NCBI GenBank assembly: GCA_025450955.1
Contig: JANWLJ010000006.1
Coordinates: 1-10,620 of the forward strand
Direction of reading: 5' to 3'
Length of the DNA: 10,620 nucleotides
From: Polyangium sp. (in: bacteria)
GTDB lineage: Bacteria; Myxococcota_A; Polyangia; Palsa-1104
Below are positions 6,089-10,620 of the stretch, piece after piece; the first letter of the stretch is position 1; every line of letters begins with the position of its first letter. The notes beneath the pieces were generated by a model. That model worked only from the letters and a program-made list of their open reading frames with translations. It made no database searches and was not told the DNA's origin. The translations under genes were made by a program, and so were the position numbers.

Positions 6089-7489
6089 CTACTTCTTCTT
6101 TCCCTTCTCCGCTTTCGCCACCTTCGTCACTCCCAAATCGGACGGCTTTTTGAGGAAGCGCTCGACGAGGTATTTCTTGACCCGCATCACCGGCGAGCCC
6201 GCCTTCTCGACGTAATACTCGGCGCCGTCTTTGGTGAGCGCGCCGATCTTGAGCGACACCGTCGTCTTGTCCTTGAGGTGGAGCGCCACTTCGCCGGCCG
6301 GCTTCTTGAGCCCGAGCGCGGCGGCGTCGACTCCGACCGCGAAGCCCGCGCCGCTCAGGTTTTCGAAGGCGCCCGCGAGCGGCTTCACCTTGGTCGCGTC
6401 GAGCGACTGGCCCTTGGCCTTCCACGCGTCGCCGTCGTGGGTGAGGGTGAGGTGCTCGGTGCCGACGGTGAGATCGATCGCGGCGAGGTCGGCCTCTTTG
6501 ATCTTGGTGAGGGTCTTGTCGCGATAGTCGGCGGGCGGATGATCGATGCGATCGAGCACGTACTTCTTGAGCGTGTAGAGCGTCGGCTGATCGGCGGCCT
6601 TGGCGTAGACGTCCTCGCCCTTGGCCTCGCCGAGGAGCAGGGTGTAGCTCTTGCCGGCCGCGGTGACCGAGACGGTCAGGCGCGGCTTGTCGAGGCCGAC
6701 CTTGTCGGGCGTGTCACTATCGGCAAAGTCGTTCGCGCGCAGCGCCGCCATCGCCTGCACGAGACCGGTCACCTGCGCGGTGTCGAGCGCCTCGGAGGTC
6801 TTCGGCGCCTCGCCGGTCGCGCTCGCGATCTTCCACTTGGCGTCCGCCCCAGGCGGCGTCTTGTCCTTGGCGTCTTTGGGCGCGGCTTCCTTGTCGAGCA
6901 CCAGCTTGTCGCCGGCGGATTCGATCGAGACGCGGGTCGCGTCGGCGGCGGTGAAGGAGAAGATGCCGTGGTCGCGCCAGGTCTTCGGATCGCGCGAGAG
7001 CATGTAGCCGTAGAGCCCGGTGGCCTGCCAGACTTCATCCTTGCCGGCGGGCCGCACCATGGTGAAGCCGGAGATCGCCTTGCCGATGATCAGGTCGGCG
7101 AGCGTCTTGCCGCTTCCGTCCTTGGCGACGAGGTGCGCCGCCTTGCCATCGACCACGCCGAGCTCTTCATGCTTGTCCTTGTTCTCGGTGACGATGTCGC
7201 CGAAGGCGAGCTTGTCGAGCCCGTCGAGGAGCGACTTCACGCCCGCTTGATCGGCGGGCCAGTCGTGCGGCGCGGTCACCCGCCAGGCGCCGTCCTTCTT
7301 GTCGAGGGTGGTCTTCTCCTGCTTCTCGGTGGTGAGCTCGAGGTGGGTCACCTCGGCGCTCTTGAACGTCGCCACCGGGCGCGGGGCCGGGCCGACCCGC
7401 TCGCCCTTCTCGGGCGCGCGCATCGCGAAATAGGCGCCGGCGCCGAGAGCGACCACGGCAACCAGCGCGAACAGGGTCTTCTTCTCCAT
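6089..7489 (-). CDS. DUF4340 domain protein of the ABC/Gld-type operon, three internal repeats
   Basis: The 466-residue protein has an N-terminal membrane anchor or uncleaved signal (about 5-23, LFALVAVVALGAGAYFA) with the rest predicted periplasmic. It belongs to the DUF4340 group that accompanies GldA/F/G-type ABC systems. The body is three copies of one module, at about 46-180, 184-333 and 336-450. Each begins with a strand and a W-R/K-[VI/AK] stretch, then a helical hairpin, a 'GL-x-KP' or 'GVVDG' turn, an 'LxIG' or 'LLLG' strand, and ends in a helix such as KKYVLDRI or KKYLVERF. The Lys-rich C-terminus (KAEKGKKK) is unusual. The start is ATG 7489, with GAGGA 7 bases upstream, 13 bases after the gldG-like stop. 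The stop is one base from that of convergent infA. It is the last gene of the operon visible here. Role is unknown; a structural or regulatory part of the ABC complex is inferred from context. Confidence 0.85.
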   Translation of the reverse strand: MEKKTLFALVAVVALGAGAYFAMRAPEKGERVGPAPRPVATFKSAEVTHLELTTEKQEKTTLDKKDGAWRVTAPHDWPADQAGVKSLLDGLDKLAFGDIVTENKDKHEELGVVDGKAAHLVAKDGSGKTLADLIIGKAISGFTMVRPAGKDEVWQATGLYGYMLSRDPKTWRDHGIFSFTAADATRVSIESAGDKLVLDKEAAPKDAKDKTPPGADAKWKIASATGEAPKTSEALDTAQVTGLVQAMAALRANDFADSDTPDKVGLDKPRLTVSVTAAGKSYTLLLGEAKGEDVYAKAADQPTLYTLKKYVLDRIDHPPADYRDKTLTKIKEADLAAIDLTVGTEHLTLTHDGDAWKAKGQSLDATKVKPLAGAFENLSGAGFAVGVDAAALGLKKPAGEVALHLKDKTTVSLKIGALTKDGAEYYVEKAGSPVMRVKKYLVERFLKKPSDLGVTKVAKAEKGKKK

Positions 7490-7502
7490 GGGGTCGTCCT
7501 CG

Positions 7503-9194
7503 CTAGAGCTTGGCGGCGCGCCGCCGGGCGGTGCGCAGACGCCAGCGGATCACACCGAACAGGATGAACAGGAGCGGAATGCCGACGATGTTGGCGTACT
7601 TCACCAAGGTCGGCGTCGAGGCGCTCGCGTAGGTGAGCGGGCGCGACTGCACGCTCTTGGCGCGGATCGGCGCGAGCGTGTCGTCGTGGGCCAGCCAGTC
7701 CATCGCGTTCAACACGAACAAGAGGTCCGAGCCGTAGCCGGGGAGCTGCTGGCCGAAGCGGAGATAGTCGTCGGAGCTGAAGTCGCTGTCGCCGACGACG
7801 AGGATGCGCGGGGTGCCGGTCGACTCGTCGAGCGGCTTCTCCACGCCGGGCGCCACCGACTCGTTCGGAGCGGGCGGCGCGACCTTCTCGCCTTTGGCGT
7901 TCGGGTAGGGCTTGCCGGCGAAGAACGACTTGAGCTTGCCCTGCGCCGACCAGGCGAGGGTGAACGGCCCCTTGTCCTCGCCGACCTTGAGCTTGTTGCC
8001 CTGCGGGTCGAAGAGGAAGAAGCCGCTCTGCCGCCAGGAGTCGCCCGACGACCAGGCGAGCGGGGTGGCGGTCAGGCCGGGCTGCTTGTCCTTTTGATAG
8101 TCCACCGACGAGGCGAACGGCAGCGCCAGCATCTTGACGTGATCGAGGAGCGAATTCTTCTCGGCCAGCTTGGTGGCGGCGATGAAGGTCGGGTAGTTGG
8201 CCAAGAACATCTGGCCCTGGATCGGCACCGGCCCGGGCACGTTGAGCTGCGGCTCGAGGACCAGATCGTCCTTGATGGTAAAGCCGTACGAGCCGAGGAG
8301 GTCGTCGAGGCCGGCCTCGTTCTTCTGGCCGATCTGCGGCTGCCCGTTCATCCCCGGGATCTGCATGTTGCGCGGCGCCGAGATCACCATCCCGTCGACG
8401 AAGAAGGCGACCGCCTTGCCCTTCATCAGGAACTGATCGACCACGAACTTGGCGCGCTCGCTCATCGGGGTCTTCGGCCCGGCGAGCACCAGCGCGTCGA
8501 CGTCGTCGGCCAGCGGCTTGTCGCCGGTCGCGAGGTTGACCGGCACCACGTCGTAGTCCTTCAAGAACTGACTGACGATCTGCAGGCCGCCGTGGCCGCC
8601 TTGCGGATTGGCTGCCGTCGACAATTCGCCCTCGGAGGTGGCGAACGCGATCTTCTTCTTCCGCACCGTCATGCGCTTGATGATGCTGGTGATCTGAAAC
8701 TCGAGGCCCTCGGTGGCGTTGATCTCGGGGATCGACTCGACCTGCCCGCCGTACTCGAAGGCGATGCCGAGGTAGCTCGCGCTGATTTCCCTCTTGTCCT
8801 TGGAGAAGCGGCCGCGGCCCACCTTCGGCACCTTCAGCTTCTGCGCCTCCTCCTCGAGCTTTTGGTCGCCAGCGGGATCGATCGCCTCCCACTTGAGCTT
8901 GCCCTTGGACGCGGTGGCGTACTCCTCGAGCAGATCGCGGGTGTACTGCGCGACCTCGGAAAAGGGCGGCTGCAGATCGCCCGAGATGAACGCCTTGATG
9001 GTGAGCCGATCGGGCAGCTTGGCCACCAGCGCCTTCGACGCCGGCGACAGCGTGTAGATGTGATCCTGGGTGAAGTCGACGCGCGTGAACCAGCGCGATC
9101 CGATCACGTTGATGCTGAGTAGAATTCCAATCACGAACACCACGAAGATGACGGCGTTGGCGCCGGTCTTCACCTTGCTCCGCTCCGTGGCCAT
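7503..9194 (-). CDS. GldG-type ABC transporter auxiliary protein
   Basis: The 563-residue protein has one N-terminal transmembrane helix (13-31, AVIFVVFVIGILLSINVIG), a large periplasmic region and a C-terminal helix (about 533-550), followed by a basic tail (RWRLRTARRRAAKL). This is the layout of the GldG/ABC_transp_aux family. After the first helix comes FTQDHIYTLSPAS (41-53), a family hallmark. KIAFATSEGE (181-190) occupies the position of the usual gatase-like strand and turn, and RILVVGDSDFSSDD (463-476) marks the second conserved block. The start is ATG 9194, overlapping the permease stop by one base (TGATG), with GGAGG at 9203-9207. Gld proteins were named for Bacteroidetes gliding, but homologues occur widely without gliding, and the substrate here is unknown. 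An extended frame to 9635 exists but lies inside the permease gene and is rejected. Confidence 0.9.
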   Translation of the reverse strand: MATERSKVKTGANAVIFVVFVIGILLSINVIGSRWFTRVDFTQDHIYTLSPASKALVAKLPDRLTIKAFISGDLQPPFSEVAQYTRDLLEEYATASKGKLKWEAIDPAGDQKLEEEAQKLKVPKVGRGRFSKDKREISASYLGIAFEYGGQVESIPEINATEGLEFQITSIIKRMTVRKKKIAFATSEGELSTAANPQGGHGGLQIVSQFLKDYDVVPVNLATGDKPLADDVDALVLAGPKTPMSERAKFVVDQFLMKGKAVAFFVDGMVISAPRNMQIPGMNGQPQIGQKNEAGLDDLLGSYGFTIKDDLVLEPQLNVPGPVPIQGQMFLANYPTFIAATKLAEKNSLLDHVKMLALPFASSVDYQKDKQPGLTATPLAWSSGDSWRQSGFFLFDPQGNKLKVGEDKGPFTLAWSAQGKLKSFFAGKPYPNAKGEKVAPPAPNESVAPGVEKPLDESTGTPRILVVGDSDFSSDDYLRFGQQLPGYGSDLLFVLNAMDWLAHDDTLAPIRAKSVQSRPLTYASASTPTLVKYANIVGIPLLFILFGVIRWRLRTARRRAAKL

Positions 9195-9904
9195 CAGCGC
9201 CACCTCCGGCTCGCGAGCGTCGTTTGCGCCACCAACAGGCAGCCGAAGATCATCGACGCGTAATAGAGGACGTCCCGCGAGTCGATCACGCCGCGGGCGA
9301 TATTTTGAAAGTGCGACTGGATGCTGATCGCGTTGCAGAAGGGCGCGATCCAGGCCGGCAGCACCTGCACCAGCGCGCCGACGATGAACAGCGCGAAGCC
9401 GATCGACAGCGCGACGATGCCGGCCACCATCTGGTTCTTGGTGAACGCCGAGGCCATGAGCCCGATCGCCGCGTAGGCGCCGAACATGAGCAGCATGCCG
9501 ACGTAGCCGGCGGCCACCGCGCCCTTGTCGAGCGGGCCGAGCGAGGCGACCGAGATCGGGATCGACAGCGACAGGAAGAGCAGCACCGCGACCAGCCCCA
9601 CCGACGCGAGGAACTTTCCGATCACCACCTGCCAATCGGTGATCGGCATGGTGAGCAGGAGCTCGAGCGTGCCCTGCGCGCGCTCCTCGGCCAAAAGCCG
9701 CATGGTCAGAATCGGGGTGAAGAAGAGGAGCAGGATCGGCGCCGAGTTGAAGAAGCTGCGCATGTCGGCCTGGCCGGTGACGAACAGGCCGGGGAAGAAC
9801 ATCGCGCCGGCGATGATCAGGTAGGCGCAGACGACCAGGTAGGCGATCGGCGAGTCGAAGTAGGAGACGAACTCGCGCCGCGCGACGGCGAACGTGTTTC
9901 TCAT
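9194..9904 (-). CDS. ABC transporter permease, GldF-type (ABC-2 superfamily)
   Basis: The 236-residue protein has six predicted membrane helices, at about 19-41, 53-69, 98-120, 130-153, 159-181 and 212-232. After helix 2 comes the loop RLLAEERAQGTLELLLTMP (69-87), in which EE...GT-E-LL-T-P is the hallmark of ABC-2 permeases and their GldF branch. The cytoplasmic N-terminus MRNTFAVARREFVSYF is also typical. The start is ATG 9904, with GGGAG 7 bases upstream. It overlaps the ATPase stop by four bases (ATGA), so the two are translationally coupled. It should dimerise or pair with GldG and be driven by the ATPase encoded just upstream. Substrate is not readable from sequence. Confidence 0.92.
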   Translation of the reverse strand: MRNTFAVARREFVSYFDSPIAYLVVCAYLIIAGAMFFPGLFVTGQADMRSFFNSAPILLLFFTPILTMRLLAEERAQGTLELLLTMPITDWQVVIGKFLASVGLVAVLLFLSLSIPISVASLGPLDKGAVAAGYVGMLLMFGAYAAIGLMASAFTKNQMVAGIVALSIGFALFIVGALVQVLPAWIAPFCNAISIQSHFQNIARGVIDSRDVLYYASMIFGCLLVAQTTLASRRWR

Positions 9905-10620
9905 GACTGCGCTCCCGTGGTGGTGAGCTTGCGGAAGACGTCCTCCAGGCTCGCCTTCTCGTGCGAGAGCTGGAGCAGATCCATTCCGTCGGCGGTGGCG
10001 ATCACCCGCGCGATGTCGCCGCGCGGATCGACGCCCGCCTTGGCGGTGATGCGGAAGGTGGTGGCGCGCGGCCGATCCGACAGGCTCCACTCGCCGGTCT
10101 TGATCGCCCGCACGTCCTCGATGCCGTCGATGCGGCGCAGGAGCTGGAGCGGATCGACGTCGTTGCCGCGCGCGCCGCCGACCTCGAGCAGGATCTCGGC
10201 CGCGCCGGCGGTCTTGCGCTGAAGCTCGTCGGGCGTCCCGTCGGCGACCAGCTTGCCGTCGGAGATGATGAGCACCCGCGAGCAGGTGGCCTGCACCTCG
10301 CCGAGGATGTGGGTCGAGAAGATGACCGTCTTCTCCTGACCAATCTGTTTGATGACGGTTCGGATCTCGGCGATCTGGTTCGGGTCGAGGCCGGAGGTCG
10401 GCTCGTCGAGAATGAGCACCTCGGGCTCGTGCACGATCGCCTGGGCGAGCCCGACGCGCTGACGGAAGCCCTTCGAGAGCTCGCCGATCTGCATGCCGAG
10501 CCGATCCTCGACGCCGCACTGCTCGACCACGCGCTTGAGGCGCGTGCCGCGGTTGTCCTTGGGCAGCCCGCGCACGTCGGAGACGAAGTCGAGGTACTCG
10601 AGCACCGTCATGTCCTTGTA
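9901..10620 (-). CDS. ABC transporter ATP-binding protein, GldA-type, partial at 5' end
   Basis: The visible 239 residues begin after the Walker A, which lies beyond the right edge, at Tyr-Lys-Asp-Met-Thr-Val-Leu-Glu-Tyr-Leu. They include the Q-loop-following helix, the ABC signature ELSKGFRQRVGLAQA, Walker B with D-loop (VLILDEPTSGLDPNQ) and the H-switch STHIL. The Lys-Gly-Phe variant of the LSGGQ signature is common in GldA/NatA-like ATPases. The last ~75 residues form the extra C-terminal domain typical of ABC-2 exporter ATPases. The ATG at 10611 is an internal Met, not the start, because the frame stays open to the window edge and 'YKDMTVLEYL' is the usual internal sequence of this family. 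It is the first gene visible of the minus-strand operon and ends in an ATGA overlap with the permease. Confidence 0.95.
   Translation of the reverse strand, partial: YKDMTVLEYLDFVSDVRGLPKDNRGTRLKRVVEQCGVEDRLGMQIGELSKGFRQRVGLAQAIVHEPEVLILDEPTSGLDPNQIAEIRTVIKQIGQEKTVIFSTHILGEVQATCSRVLIISDGKLVADGTPDELQRKTAGAAEILLEVGGARGNDVDPLQLLRRIDGIEDVRAIKTGEWSLSDRPRATTFRITAKAGVDPRGDIARVIATADGMDLLQLSHEKASLEDVFRKLTTTGAQS

Noticed and set aside
6278..7567. 429-residue plus-strand open frame
   Set aside because: It is antisense to the DUF4340 gene, whose product has repeats, a membrane anchor and an operon position; the plus frame has none of these.
7488..9122. 544-residue plus-strand open frame
   Set aside because: It lies wholly antisense to the GldG-type gene and is a shadow rich in Arg, Gly, His and Glu with no recognisable domain.
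9195..9635. Longer start for the GldG-type protein
   Set aside because: The extension is inside the permease gene in another frame; ATG 9194 has a strong Shine-Dalgarno and begins directly before the membrane helix.

Overview
The window is dense, high-GC bacterial chromosome (roughly two thirds G+C by eye) with very short intergenic gaps. AT-rich DNA is confined to a few promoter-like gaps, chiefly about 4288-4378, 5014-5075 and 5784-5858. The gene set suggests a member of the former Deltaproteobacteria, Myxococcota-like or a relative. It combines a type IV pilus/type II secretion ATPase N-domain, a GldA/F/G-type ABC system with a DUF4340 protein, and a small UXX-star-type selenoprotein. The taxonomic call is inference. 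I see no tRNA, rRNA, CRISPR array, insertion sequence or phage gene.

Left part (1-4031), RNA modification and sulfur transfer. A GspE/PilB-type N-terminal (MshEN) domain runs off the left edge on the minus strand. Divergent to it is a class I cysteine desulfurase (447-1592). Next comes a TRAM-domain, iron-sulfur RlmD-family m5U methyltransferase on the minus strand (1595-2935). Divergent to that is MnmA (2964-4031), the tRNA 2-thiouridine synthase. The desulfurase is a natural sulfur donor for MnmA, so the cluster reads as a thiolation/methylation island. The RlmD-like protein has Lys where the family's motif Asp should be.

Middle part (4042-6087), small zinc and redox proteins plus housekeeping genes. 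Two zinc-ribbon proteins flank a tiny glutaredoxin-like gene. Its apparent stop, TGA at 4592, is followed in frame by just two codons and a second TGA, giving ...Gly-Gly-Thr-Sec-Gly-Val-stop. This is the arrangement that names the UXX-star selenoprotein family. A GC-rich hairpin sits at the spacing expected of a bacterial SECIS element. I treat this as the most interesting object here. RNase III (rnc) and translation initiation factor IF-1 (infA, with a clear promoter-like region and Shine-Dalgarno) follow on the plus strand.

Right part (6089-10620), a four-gene minus-strand operon read right to left: GldA-type ABC ATPase (5' end off-window), six-helix GldF-type permease, GldG-type ABC-associated protein, and a DUF4340 protein with three internal repeats. 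Overlaps (ATGA at 9901-9904, TGATG at 9192-9196) and a 13-base gap indicate translational coupling. The encoded proteins should form one inner-membrane complex with large periplasmic parts. Its substrate is unknown.

A recurring feature is that several genes lack a Shine-Dalgarno and carry a TANNNT or similar -10-like hexamer ending 5-7 bases before the start codon. This suggests leaderless transcripts.
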